Assembly: GCA_013365365.1 (NCBI GenBank)
Contig: JABVXU010000056.1
Span: 1 to 64,000 of the forward strand
Direction of reading: 5' to 3'
Origin: Cruorifilaria tuberocauda
Taxonomy: Eukaryota; Nematoda; Chromadorea; Rhabditida; Onchocercidae
Length of the DNA stretch: 64,000 nucleotides
How positions within the stretch are numbered: the stretch's first letter is position 1; each line of letters begins with the position of its first letter. The notes beneath the pieces are model-generated. The model made no database searches, was not told the DNA's origin, and worked only from the letters and a program-made list of their open reading frames with translations. The translations under genes were made by a program, and so were the position numbers. Positions 23,054-36,700 of the stretch are shown here, piece by piece.

Positions 23054-23302
23054 AGCGCAGTTAGCAATGCGTAAGTAAAGAGGAATGTCGCCAACGATTT
23101 TTATAAAGCCGAATTAGTGATACTGCAATTAGTCATTTTTATTTTGTATAATGGAATGCTATACGAATACAGAAGAGAACTGTAAACCTCTGAGGAAGGG
23201 CGCTTTTGATTCCATATCGCTTTTTCATCCAGTGATAAATGTTTGATTAATCTGAGCGAATTTTTTCACTTTAAACTTTCAAATGAAATTGAACATCTCA
23301 CT
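23054..23302 (-). repeat. inverted-duplication block A, right copy
   Basis: Reverse-complement partner of 15605-15851. Identity by eye is above 95 percent across 249 bp. Flanking sequence to the right does not match the left flank, so the duplicated unit ends here. Confidence 0.95.
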
Positions 23303-26300
23303 TAAAGTTTTGAATCTATAAAAGCTAATCTTCTTAAGTGATCACTATATCACTTTTATAAGTAATTAAAACAATAAGAACATTTCAAATCTCTTTATTC
23401 GTGTTTAGAAATCAGGATTGCATGTCATTCTCAGAATTCTAATAATAACCAAAATTTATTCTAATTAGTATGAGCGAAATATGATTAGTATAAGCTTATT
23501 AAATTTATTACTCTTACCTGTAAAACTTTCTGCGAAACTTTTGAGAAAGTTAAGAAGACAATGTTAATGGAAATCTAATAATAATTGAATATGAGAGGAT
23601 CAGCATGATATATACACCTTTATATAATTTCAGTTCACGGAAACAAGGAGAACCTGTTCAGAACATTTCAGATAGAAGTGCCTTCTACTTCCTAAATTCG
23701 CTACCGTTGATTTGCAATCTTCAATTAATTGTTACTTATCAATTAACAACAATTATCATTTAAGCTATCAAACAGAAGAGGGCCAAATGTCATTTCTTGA
23801 ATTGAAATATAAAATATCATTGAATATGCTTCTTTCAATCGGTATTTTTAACCGTCGGGATCAGTAATCTGTCTTTTATCATCGTTTACATTATTTCTGT
23901 GTCAGATCAGAATGTAATACTGAAATTATCAATGAATTCAAGTTGTATTATATATTAAATTAAATTTTAAGAAGGAAATGTTATTGAAATTTAAAAACTC
24001 AAATAATCATCCGTCATTTCGTTCATCTATAAATAGGCAGAAATGTCACTGAAGATTGAGAGTAAGCTGATCTTTAACACTTCTTTAATTGATCCAATTT
24101 CAATTGTCCGGATCAATATTACTTGTCAATCGCGTCAGTTAAATTCCGCCTTGACCTTAGTAATTTCAAAATATTTATGTTAGAGCCATTCTTCCATTTA
24201 CGTTTCCGTCATTTCTCACGTAAGTCATTTTTCATTTTTGTCTGATGTTGTATCATAATGTATCTGCAATTTTCCATCGTCATTTTATGCGCTTCTCACA
24301 AGTTACTTTCTCAAGAATTTTTGAGCAAACTTTTGAAATGTCCTTGGAAACTTAGATTCACCTCCATCTTTTATCCTTCAATTGCTATGCATTTTTATTC
24401 GCGTAAAGCTAATAATCTAATTTTTCCATATCAATGAACTTATCATTGCTTTCTTTTTTCCATCTTTTCATTCGTTTTATTCCAATATTTTATCTTATTA
24501 TGCAAATAAGTCACTCTCATTGCTAAATTAGCATTTTTATTTATTTTTAACTCAGTGCTTTACAATACTATCTATAGTGACCAATCTCTTAACTCTTATT
24601 AATCTGTCATAATTTAGTTATAGAAAACGCAATTCAGTTAGTGATACTTGGTAATTGTTTTCCAGCATTATCAGCTCTTCACCGCAAACACAAATGATCA
24701 CAATGAAATTGCGCGATAATCTCCGCTTCCTCAATGATGATAATGCATCAGTTAGATTTCAAGTTTAAATAATGATTCACTGAATGAAAATATTAGTTTG
24801 AATATGATGATTGAATTATAAACGCTTGTTAGGACACATGTCAATCTCTCATATCATATCACTCTTGTGATATCCTATTCCGCATATGTACAGATTTAAT
24901 ATGATTAACAAAGCATTTGTTATCATTAAAGGAAATGATTGGCGATAATATTTCACCATAAATGTTACTCGTCAACTTTTAATGAGATTACAGAAAGATG
25001 CCTGTGAAGATTTTATCTCATAAAGAGAAGATGAAATAATTGCAGTTGCTGAGAATTATCTCAAAGTTTTGCTTGACTTTCTTGCCCTCATAATTTCATT
25101 TACTTGAAACGGGGGACGTTGTTATCATTAATCCTATTTACTTTGATTTTATTCATTTGTTATGGGAATTAAAACAAGGAACGATTTCTTTTTTAAAAAT
25201 TTTTTTTCAAAAAAAAAAATGAACAAAAGCAAGCTAAAAATGAAATGTATGAAAGACAGAAAAGTTGGCAATTTATTAGTTCAAGTCGAAAATGTTTATT
25301 CCACAAATTCCCAACAGTTTGAGTTGCATGGAATTATTCCTGATTACACATGATGATAACATTGATAATGGTAAAATGATCGTGATGCAAGTGATGTTTC
25401 TTGATAGGTTTCAATAATTTTCGATTTGATGAGCTAATTCTTGGATGAACATTAGCTTTAATAATGTTGGATTCGATAAGCCAAGCTCATCCACAAACCT
25501 TATCTTTCACAAAAAAAATCTATGACAAACATATGTTGATCTAAAACAATTTGCAAGAAATAATTGATCACTTCCAGATGTGAATTTGAAGTAAAATGTT
25601 TTTTCCTCGTCTCGTCTGTTCAATAATTATAAATGTTGGCTTAAACTTTATTGTCTTAAATATCGCAGCGTTTTTCACTGATTCACATTAACAAAGTTAA
25701 ATTAATAATACAAAGGTTATGTGTATCATTAATATTAAAACTTGTCATTTAATATTATTTAGCGACTTTTTGAGTTGAGTTGTAATGCATGGTAGATAAT
25801 AAACAATTTGTTGTTTAATAAATTTGGAAAAGTAAGTAATTAGATAATTATAGCTGAAATAATAATTCAATTGGATATGATGAAATTTTCATGTGAAGAG
25901 TAAATTAATCATTTTTTGATATGAATTTGTAGTAAAGTAATTTTTCTTCGTCTACTTCAAATATTGTTATAAATTTGAAATTAGCAATCCTTAAATCAAA
26001 ATGTCATTTATTGACTCTGACAAGTTTAAATTAAGGCTTATGAGGAGAAGTTGAGGAATAAGCAAGAATGATTCAGCTAGCGATTTGAAAGAGAGTATTA
26101 GCATAGCGCATATGTCATACTGTAAATAAGAATTTTTGAATTGTGAGGGAAATATGATTTGGAGCGCTAATAAGTGAATATTTTGAAGAGAGATGATTCA
26201 AAGAAGAAAGAGCCGATCGAAGAGAGAGAGAGAGAGAGAGAGGGAAGAATAATGTTGAAATACTTGTGAAAGCTTATTAATCATTAGAAGTTATGAGAAT

Positions 26301-26765
26301 GAATTAAAGGAGAAATGAAAAGAGGAAAATGATGAAAGGGATTGAGAAGGTCAGTGAATATAGCTAATCATTAATTAAGTTGACCATTAAGAAGGATTTG
26401 AATGAGTTGCTGAAACATTGCCGATAAGTTAGAGTAGAGAGAAGAGGAATAGCTTGAAGAAGTTCAGACTACCAACCAACCATCGATACATAACTAACTA
26501 AACGCTGGCATTTTTTATCTTCGGATGGAAGTGAATGAAATATCATTATCAGCTGGAGGGAGAGAGGATAGCTTGCTTATATCAGAGTTCCACAAGGGCA
26601 ATATTCTTCACACTGATATATTCCTTCCTCTTCACTATTCCTCACGACATTTTTCCGCTTCTTACAATCAACACAATTGCAACTGTTATCATATCATCAG
26701 CTTTAACCATTGTTATGTTCAATTATTCTTATCAAAATGTATTATCATATCAATTTCTATCTTTT
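23303..26765. other. intergenic region before the serpin gene
   Basis: About 3.4 kb of AT-rich DNA without a supportable exon. A short (GA)n run lies at 26221-26241. Short open frames near 25162 and 26525 have no splice context or recognisable domain. The serpin promoter and possible additional 5' exon sequence should lie at the right end. Confidence 0.55.
26221..26241. repeat. short (GA)n microsatellite
   Basis: About ten GA units in a purine-rich context. Confidence 0.9.
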
Positions 26766-29145
26766 ATGTTATTCACTTCTCTTGAAATGCGCCTTCTATT
26801 TTGGCCTATGACAACAGCGCATGAATTAAATTATTATTTGGACAAGTAAGCGTTGTAATCATTTTCAATATAGTGATTACAGTAGCAAGCATTTTTTGTT
26901 GAAAGTGCTTGAAATGTTTTTATTTAAAATGACATTTTAGATATGCGAGGGATACGATACAGTCGATCCATGCAAATTTCTCCCTTCGGCTCTTCTCAAA
27001 AGCTGCAGATGAAGAAGATAATGCAGTACTATCACCATTATCACTGGCGATAACATTATCATTAACCAGCGCTGCTGCAAGTGGCATTACTAGATTGCAG
27101 ATAAATGATGTTTTCGCCAAAGGTATCTCTTATCTAGAGCAGAAAATTCGTTTGTGAGATAAATGTTCTGATTAATTAGAAATTTATTTTATGCTATTTA
27201 TGCATATTAATTACTGGTAATTAATTTTTATCATTCTTTAGGTTTCAGTAATAGTGCAGTACAGAACTATTATTCTTTGCTAGCGAATAGATCGCTAATG
27301 GGAAATAACGGTACTACAATAGCACCAGGTCTCCTGGTAGTTCTACATCTCTGTGATCGTGATCGTGGTCCAGTAAGCAATGCTATGATTGATATTGCGC
27401 GAGATTATATGGCTGATATACTTCATTTTGATTGCAAAAATAGATCAGCTACTATTGCGGTTACTTTTTTATGTTTGATACATGAAAAGCAGTTAATTTT
27501 CCTCGATGTAAATTGGCGAAGATAAATTGATGAAACTGTAATTATCACAAATATAATTATAGTTTTGAAGGAAAGGAAGTAGAGTGTAAGCTTTTCAGGA
27601 TCAACAATACTCAATGCTTACATCCTTTTAGCTATTGTAGATGATGTTTAAGATTGTTGATAACACTCAATTAACTTATTACTTCTTTCAAGATTATCAA
27701 TGAATGGATTGCAAATCAAACGAAATCAGAGTTTAAAATCCTTACCAGCAATTTTTATAATGTAGACTGGCATTTTATGCTTGTCGATAGCTTTTATTTG
27801 AATGCTTCTTGGCATTATCCATTTGATGAGAGAAGGACAACAGCGAAAAACTTCTACGTCAACGAGCATACTACCACTCAGGTAAGTTTTACTCATTTAT
27901 ACACCTGGCTGCTAGCAAAGTTTCAGTGATAATTCGACACGAAAGACGAATCAACAAAACTTTTTTTGTGATAGTATCCACAAATTTTCAGCTTTCATTC
28001 TCATCCTAAAAAGCAAATGAAAGTGAATGAGAGGGGGCAAAGGTTAAGAAAAGACGTTGTAAAATTTGTAGTAAATAGAGTCGACATTCGTCTTATCTCC
28101 TCATATGTAATTGTTGCAGGTAGAAATGATGTCCATGTGGGCATTTGATAAATTTAAATATACGGAAGATGCTGATGTCCAAGTTCTTGGTCTTCCCTAT
28201 GAACTGAATTCAAACCTTTTTCTTTATATATTTTTACCACGAGAGAAATTTGCATTAAGAAATGTGGTGCGTGAATTGACTGGACGTCGCCTTCTATTTC
28301 TGATTGCACGATGTAAAATAAAGGATGTCGAAGTAAATGTCTTAGTTAAATTTGATAAATTTAAACTAATAGTAAAGTATGGTTGATAGTAAATTTAGTA
28401 TCTCTTTTGAAATCTTCACATATATTTATTATTATGCGAAATTCACATTAATAGCTTTCATCAAGTAAGCGAAAAACTTTCTCATGTAACTAAGCAAATT
28501 AGAATGATATAGATCGATTAGATGATCGAACAATTTGCGCCCACACTGTGAGCACATTGATCGTATTAGCTGCAACTTATCAGTAGAAGGATAAGATTTC
28601 TAGAATGAGTAGATGTGTCAAGGTGGTTAGTTATAGATATGATACTGTCCACAGGTTGTACGAAACATACCTTGAAATTATCATTATAATGTTTACGTAA
28701 ACTTCTTTCAATACCATTTAAGGTTGAAATACCTCGATTTGCAATTGAAAATCATTTCGAATTAAATTTACCGTTAGCAAATCTTGGAATAGTAGAAGCA
28801 TTTACCAGCCGTGCTGATTTTCCGGCTATTTCAGCTCAAAAAATGCATGTTTCGACACTTATTCAAAAGACACAATTTGAGGTATTAATTAATTTCATTA
28901 AATTATACTATCGAAACCAAAAACTAATGTAAATTTTTTTACTTATTCAACAATTAATTCATTAACTATTATTACAGATTAATGAAAAAGGTTCGTATCC
29001 GGTAAACAGTACTCATGAATTATCAAACGATGAGTTAACCGTTCTATGGCAAGGTGGACATATCAAATTTATTGCCAATCATCCATTTATGTTTGTTATC
29101 ACAAAAATTGACCAAATGATTCTCATAGGGCATTACTTCACTTAA
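26766..29145 (+). CDS. serpin-fold protein, probably non-inhibitory
   Basis: Seven exons give exactly 402 codons plus stop: 26766-26845, 26941-27122, 27242-27459, 27693-27881, 28120-28332, 28723-28881 and 28978-29145. Serpin hallmarks in order: the helix A/B region (FSLRLFSKAA, AVLSPLSLAITLSL), helix F to strand 3A (IINEWIANQTKS), NVDWHFMLVDSFYLNASWHYPFD for the usual LVNAIYFKG..W...F block, strand 3C/1B (DVQVLGLPYELNSNLFLYIF), VEIPRF, and the C-terminal signature FIANHPFMFVI with a closing GHYF. The reactive loop begins EINEKGSYPVNSTHEL: P15 Gly is kept, but P12-P9 is PVNS instead of small Ala/Gly/Ser residues, so loop insertion and protease trapping are doubtful. The start is placed at the Met at 26766; the same frame is open further upstream. 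No clear signal peptide was seen. Confidence 0.88.
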
Positions 29146-29233
29146 TGAAAAATTGAATGAAACTCAGGGAGAAAATCCCTTACTTAAATGATTCCCTTTG
29201 AAAAATTCTCTTCTATTCAACCGTATTGATTGA

Positions 29234-29239
29234 AATAAA
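29234..29239 (+). terminator. poly(A) signal of the serpin gene
   Basis: AATAAA lies about 90 bp after the serpin stop codon. Confidence 0.6.
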
Positions 29240-30727
29240 GCTAATTCTTGCTCAGGTAAGGAATACTTTAATAATTTATCTGCCAACACACACAATTATT
29301 TGATGTTTTTACGTTATTCAACTGTTGAAATGTTTCATAAAGTGTTAGCAAACAAGACGCTGAGTTCCAACTGCTATAATTGAACGGTAGAACTATTCAG
29401 TATTCAATTTATTAATTTCCATCAACATATCACGAGCTTTATATAGTGATATTCAAACTGAAAGATTTGAGTGAACAAATATATACTTCGCCATTTCTCA
29501 ACTATTAAACGAATTGAAAAATAAATAAATTCATTCTTATGCCTCATCAATTTAGCCAATTAGAAGTCATTTCTATATTTCTGAGTGCATCATATATTGT
29601 CAGAAATTTTTAATTCCAATTTCAAATGTTTTATCATACTTGAAGAATGCATGAAGATAGCATCAAAAGTGATCACCAATTAGTACTGCTGAAATTATTG
29701 ATATCCGTGAAGATAGATGTATATAATGTAACGTGCCTCGAGACCCCAATCACTTGAATTATTTCTCTTCCTCCTCATCGAAATACATGACGTGCATTGG
29801 ACATCGTCTTATAAAATATTCATCCCCCTAGAAGGCGAAAAAGAAATAGGACACAATCTTGCTTTGTAATGGCAAACAACTGTATTTATTTCAAAATTAG
29901 TGAAAGTCTTTAATCAATGATATGAAAATGTATTCTTCTGATTATGTGATTAAATAACGATGCAGGCATGTTAAAAAAAATTAAATAATAGGAGGACGAA
30001 TGAATTAAACCTGATTATTATGCCATAGCAAAAGCCACTGCAATGAAGATTTGAACGAAATCTAGTAATACCTTTGTATCTCTTTTCGTTTTTTGAAAGT
30101 TCAAACTTATCAAAACCAATTGCTTAAATATTATAACATATTCAACAACGTTAAAACAATAACTCGAGGGAAGCAAGGATAAAGTAAAGCATCTAAAGTT
30201 TTTTTCTCAATAGCTTTTTTCATCAAGTATCCTTAACTTTGAGACTATTGAAAAACTTTTTCCTAATATCATGAAGCAAATATGACCAATCTCAAGTCAT
30301 AAAACTTCTAGAAAAACGAATGTTACTAATTGAAAGTCAGGATAGGTATTTTTAAGCAATGATATATAGGAATTTAACATGAAAAATAAAAATAATCCAA
30401 TGAAAAATGAAAAACTGAAAATTTGCGCACACGCAAGCAAATCACAGTGAAATAAAAACAGCATGAGATAATTATTAATTGCACAGCAATGGAAAAATAA
30501 ACGTTATATTTGAAAGCAAAGTTACGAATGATTTCACGAAATAACATATTAACAGAAAAGGAATCATTATGAAGAACGGAATGCCACTTCACATTTGTTG
30601 TTTGGATTACGCAGAAGTATAGGAACATACAGCTTTGAACAAGCTGCAAAAGTACCCTTGCGCATCGCGATAAAATCATTATTAAATCTAGGTAGATGTG
30701 GAAAATATCCCACAACCTATGAAAAAA
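29240..30727. other. 3' flanks of convergent serpin and paxillin genes
   Basis: AT-rich sequence without an exon. It should contain the paxillin 3' UTR on the minus strand. A candidate minus-strand AATAAA lies near 29884-29890; other sites are possible. Confidence 0.5.
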
Positions 30728-33700
30728 TCAAGGATGGGTAGCTTGATAACATTTATGGCAGAACGGTTTTCGATCAACTTCTTTGAATGTTCCCTTGTTC
30801 AACTGCTTACGACAGTAGGAACAACAGAAATGTTCTGGATGAAACTTCTGCCCCACAGCGGAGACACAACGGCCATTAATAGGCTTTTGGCAAGTGGCGC
30901 ACAAACTACCGCGCTTCTCATGGTAGTGCATTTCGCACAGTGGCATATTACCGTGCTCATAAAATGATCCTCCTTCGAAAGCCTTCCCACATTCCTAAAA
31001 CACTATCAATATTTCTGCTACTAAAATCTACAAAGATAAAATCATTACTTTCAGTCTCAAGAGACAAAAAAAACTCAAACGAGGATAGCACTTCAATGCT
31101 TCGTAACCTTCTGCCACAAGTAAGATCTGGGTTTGTTGCTACTGCCTGTGTAGAAAAATGCACGAGAGACTGATCGATAATATAAAAAATTAACCGAACT
31201 TACCTAATGAGCTATTTTCATGGACTATTTCTAGTATGAAAGAGGTGCCAGAGCTCAATGAAGAAGAAAATATTCAAAAATAACACCACACTAAGAATTT
31301 TGTTGAATCAAAAGCTTTGTTATTCACAAATGGTAGGAAAAAAAACAAAATAATAACGAAAGCAAAGTTTTAAAACTCTTCACACTTTAAAAACTTGTTA
31401 AATTTTAAATGGAATAATTTTTGGAAAGAATACCTGGCAAATAAAGCATTCAGGATGCCAGTGTGTACCTAGTGCTGTTATGAAGTGCTTTTTTATCGGA
31501 TTCTTGCAACCATTGCATTTCGGTGCAAACATTCGGAAGAAATCCGTTTTGCAGTAAGGCTGACCGTTCTGCAAAGCGTGCTAATTCGATTTTATAAAAA
31601 AATCAAACTTCTTTCTTCATCGAAAAATTATTATAAGAACATTTCTTCTTGTTCTTAACAAAAACTTAAATTTCTGAAAAGAAACATAAAATGGTTCGAT
31701 AATACAATATACATAATTCGCAAATGAAAAAGGAAAATTAAAGCAATGGGTGTCGAAAATAACTAAAAGCAATTGAAGAATAACATATTCAATTTCTGAA
31801 ACATGATAAAACGCTTCAGTACATGAAAACCATTACGAGAAGCTTAAGAAAAGTGATACCTAGTAAATAATTTTAATTTGGATATACTCAGTTCAAAACT
31901 TTAAACATCAAAGTTATGTATGAAATTTTGAAAGCATGATTACGTCAATGCATCATTCGATAATTTTTCTATTATCAAATTTTTACTTTTTCATGAAATC
32001 CCTCCTCTTCAAATTGCCGGCCACATTCTGCACATACGAAGTGCTCTGCGTGAAATGTTTTACCAAGTGCCGTCACACATCGCTACAAAAAAAAAGAATT
32101 AGTTCACGTTCATGATTACAAATGGTTATCACTTTATATCACATTTACAAAGATCTGACAACTAACATCCTTGATTGGCCCATTACAATAAGCACATCGG
32201 GGAGAGAACATGTCGTGATAGTCACTTTCACAGTATGCTTTACCACCTCGCTCGAAGAAATTCCGATGTCCCAATTCCTCACCACACTGACAGCATACAT
32301 AATGCTCTGGATGCCACATTTTACCCAGCGCTATGACTACCTGTGATTAATTATTCATAATAGATTTTCAAAATCTGGCAATGATAAACAAAAAATTCGA
32401 AATCTAAAAATTTTAAAGTGAAATCTAAAAACTTTAAACAGAAACTAATAGCAAGAACTAAAGGAAAATTTATTAATTAATGCAGGTGACTCAAAAAGAT
32501 ATTTGAAACTCCGATCTTTTAAAATGTACTTAATAATAGATGTTTTAGATATTTTTCAATTAAAAAACAGCTTTAGAAATATCAGATAATTTCATTAAAT
32601 AATCTATGAAAAGAATATTTACGATATGCGATGTGTTTTACTTCCAAACAATTGCTACCGCTATTTTAAATTTTTAAATGAAATTTTCGACAAATATCAC
32701 CATTTTAATTCCTTTCCCTATATGACTTTCTCAAAAAAATTTAATTTATAGCAACAGAATCTAGAAGTGGCTGAAGATGCCAAAATACTATCGAAACTAA
32801 GAGTGAAATTGCATCGTACTATTTATTATCTCTCAAAAGTTAATAATTAATAGCACTTTCTCAAGGAATATGAAAAAAGACCTGTCCAACAATCGGTTTT
32901 CCACATGAAGCGCAATCACCTTTGGGGATCGTATTGATACCATGCTTCGACATATCTTTTTGTAGTGTTCCCAACATCGAATCCAGCTGCAACAGATCTC
33001 CCGTCGGTGATTTCTGCTACAAATTATGTATTAATGACATTCCTAATCTTAATTTAACAGCATGAAACAATTAACTAAAAGATGACTGCTCAAAAAATAT
33101 GTTTGAAACAATATTTCACTAAATGCAAAGAGCAAAAACAGTATAAAAAGTAGAAAACAATGATATATCTTTTCGGAAGCTCAGAAAGATCTAACAGGAC
33201 AACGTAACTATCTGGTCCAATATCTACATGAATTTATATCAGAAATGAGCGCAATGAATCAAATAAAGTTATCTTCAAGAAGAAATACCACTTGAACACA
33301 GGATATAGTAATCCTATTACAGTTATACACATGAATTTATCAAATGAAGTAGATGAACTAAGAATCAAAAAAGTTTGAATTACTATTGCAGAAGATGAAA
33401 TAAGCAAAAAAAATCTCTTGAATAAAGCAACTAGCAGGAAACCAGTTTTTGTATGAGTTGAAAATTCAGCAAGCATTCATTATACTAACTCAATCTTTCT
33501 AAAGTTTCTAGAAAGATTTCTAAAGATCTAAAGATTGAGGATAATGAGAGAGAGGAGTTAATAAATTTGAGAGATGAATTCATTGCAGACATATATTTTC
33601 ACTCATGATATTTTTCAATGAACATGTGGCAGAGTACAAAATAACAGAAAAATAAACAACTTTTTGCTGTGAATTATATTGCAACGAAAAATTCATTTAA

Positions 33701-36700
33701 AATGAAAAAAGCGGATCATAAAAATTTTAACGAACAATATATACCTGAACATTACTAGATGATTGTGATACGTGACCACTAACACTTCTATTGTAACTGA
33801 AATAATTTCGTAAATTTCGTTTAATATTGCATTATGATATTGGAATTCAATTTTGCTACTTCGTCAGTCAAAATACTATAAGAGTGATAACCACAGTATT
33901 TCGGATCCCTGACCTAATAATTAATGGAGTTGATATAAAAAATTTGTAAGTACATCAGAAGTATCACATATAAACAAAAACAATTTCGATTTGTAATTAT
34001 TAATAAATACAAGGTATTGAGGAATGAGAATCCAAAAAAGAAAATTATAAACGATGATGATCTTTTTCTGTTTAATTATCTTTTATTTAATTTTAGAGAC
34101 GATTTTGAACTTAGCTTCCTTACCTGTCATGTTCAAGCTCTTTAAACAAGCTCTGCACTGTAGGCCTTTCCGCTTGGCTTGTTAAAGAATTCGTATAGCA
34201 CTCATCTTTAAAAATAATTATTTGAAGTTTTCTTATTAGCAAATGCTAGTTATATTGCTTTTTTTCTTTTTTATTTAATGTAAAGATGCGTACTCGTGAA
34301 CCATGAACAAGGAACAGCAAGTCTTTTACTGTGAATGACGCAATTTCTTAATCTCAAAACATTTTATAGAAAAAATATTTAAAAAAAAAATTTTTTTTAC
34401 TTTAGAAATATGTATAGTCCCGAATAATTTTCACATGATCTGACGTGAAAATTTGCATTTCAAACTTTAACAAAATTCATACATGTTAGGATGCCTTAAC
34501 AAGTATATATTAAATATTCAAAATTTCTACTGATTGCAGAAGATAATGAAACAGCACCTGCAGGGCTTCTCCTTCTTTGTGAATAATCATCTAACATTTG
34601 TTCGATACTGTCCAAGCCATGGAAAGAACTGGCATAACTTAAAAATTAAATTGTTACTCGAATGGATTATAAATGAAAATTAACAATTAACGGACGAATT
34701 AAAGATAAAATTAATTCCAGACAGAAATAAGCATCGTTTTGATAGATCTTTACTACTTCAATACTTGATAAGTGTCTAAAGCTGAAGAACTAATCGTTAA
34801 AATATTCTTGAATATTTAATATATACAGTCATTGCGACCACTATTTAAATTGGTTCAAATCTGCAAATCAAACTAAATTGTAGAATATGCCTTCTAGTTT
34901 GTTCCTGATAAACGGGTTCTAAATCGGATGTATCGGGTGAGTAGCGATCGTTGAATTTAGCTCGCTTCAGCACCTCCGTTGTATGCTGCAGATCAGAAAG
35001 CAAAGCTTCTGAAATATAAATAAAAACAATATACTCAGAAAAAAGAGCTTCAGGAAATATTAATGAACAATTAAAAATAGAGTAGGAATTATTTAAGAAA
35101 AGTCATTCCATGGCAAGATATAGTTGATAAATGTCAAACTAACTTTTAAAATTCAAGGTCTATTTTAAAAATTTTTCAAATTTCTTAAGATGATATGAAA
35201 TATATCTGAAATGAGGAGAAAACCAGGTAAACGTTCCAAACTGTCATGGATTTCAATGTTCCGCAAAAATATTCTCTATCAATACTGGCAATATACAATG
35301 TTTGCTTGAGAAAAACTTATCATGAACAATGAAATTTATTAAATTTGCACGGTTATGCAATACATCGTATAGTTCCAATTAAGCAAATTTCCATTTCTGT
35401 GTCTATGATTCTTATCTAACTCATTTTTCTCTTTTATTCCTATCCTTCACCTTTCCCTCTATAACTGATATTCTACAAATGAAAAAAATTATGAATGTAT
35501 GCCTATTTTTTCTGATCGCCGCTTTTTTGGAACATGTATAACATTACAAAAGCATAACCAATATGCCAGAAAGCAAATGTGAATTATATGAATCTTGCGT
35601 TGATAAAGCTTAATGGAAATTTTAAGACCAAAAAAAAATAGTGAATGAGCAATGATTTTGAATGAATAAAGAATAATTTGTTCTGCAAGTAAGCAACTTC
35701 TGCCATTTTTCGAAGTGAAGAAGTGTGGAGAAAAAGGTAAATAAGCCTTATTAATTGAAAAGCACTATGAAAAGTCGAATAAAATTTATATAATGATACA
35801 AAAACTTTACTTATAAAATTATCAGACCGAAAATTTTATAAATGATTAGTGAAAATTGAGAATTCTGAAGGATCAAAATCCATTAAGAAGAGTAACATTG
35901 TAATGGAAGTTTTTACATGAATTTTTACGTTGCATACTTTATAGAAAAGATCCATAGCGATAATAACCATTAGCAACAATTCCACAAATAGCTCCGTTGA
36001 ATGGAATTTTGATTAAAAGAAGATTCATATGTAACAAGAAATGATTAATCTAATAGAAGAAATTCTATCAAAAAGTCCAAAATGATTTCTTTAGATTTCT
36101 AAAGACAAAAAGCCTTAAGAAGAATAATAAGAGAGAATAATAGACCTTGATAAGAATCATTGACAAACAGAACTTCCATCTACACTATCCTTCCCTCTGC
36201 TTGATTTATTTTTTATTTAAGTCAGGTGTTATTATTGTTGTTGTTCTTCATTATCTGCAGCATATGCTGCGTGTATAAAATTTTTGAAAACTAACAACTG
36301 CTGCTAACTTTGAGTGCATTATATATATGTATATATATCGAATAAAGTTAAATAAAGTTAACACATGAATAGAAAAGCTGAATCACCTACTACCACTTGA
36401 GAACACTTATTTCATTTCTCTTCTATTTCAAATAAATCCAAGAGATATTATATGTAAAGATAGTTTAGAACTTCTTCCTAGCTTTTTAACCTGGCATTTG
36501 ATTGAAGAGATAGCTGCTAACGAATTGTAAGTCATCAGATCTTTACTTAAAGAAATTATATTAATAAACAATTGACAACAAAAAGGAACCATTTGTATAA
36601 TCGGCTACGTCGGCCCAAGTAACAGAAGGTCGACCATTATTGCTTGCTGATGTCGACATTAGTGAATAGTAGCGAAATGAACTTTTTTGATAATAATATA

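Noticed and set aside
22431..23304. Second GST gene in the right arm of the inverted duplication
   Set aside because: The right arm was inspected for the CPYC motif and downstream GST exons; none is present, and blocks A' and B' abut directly.
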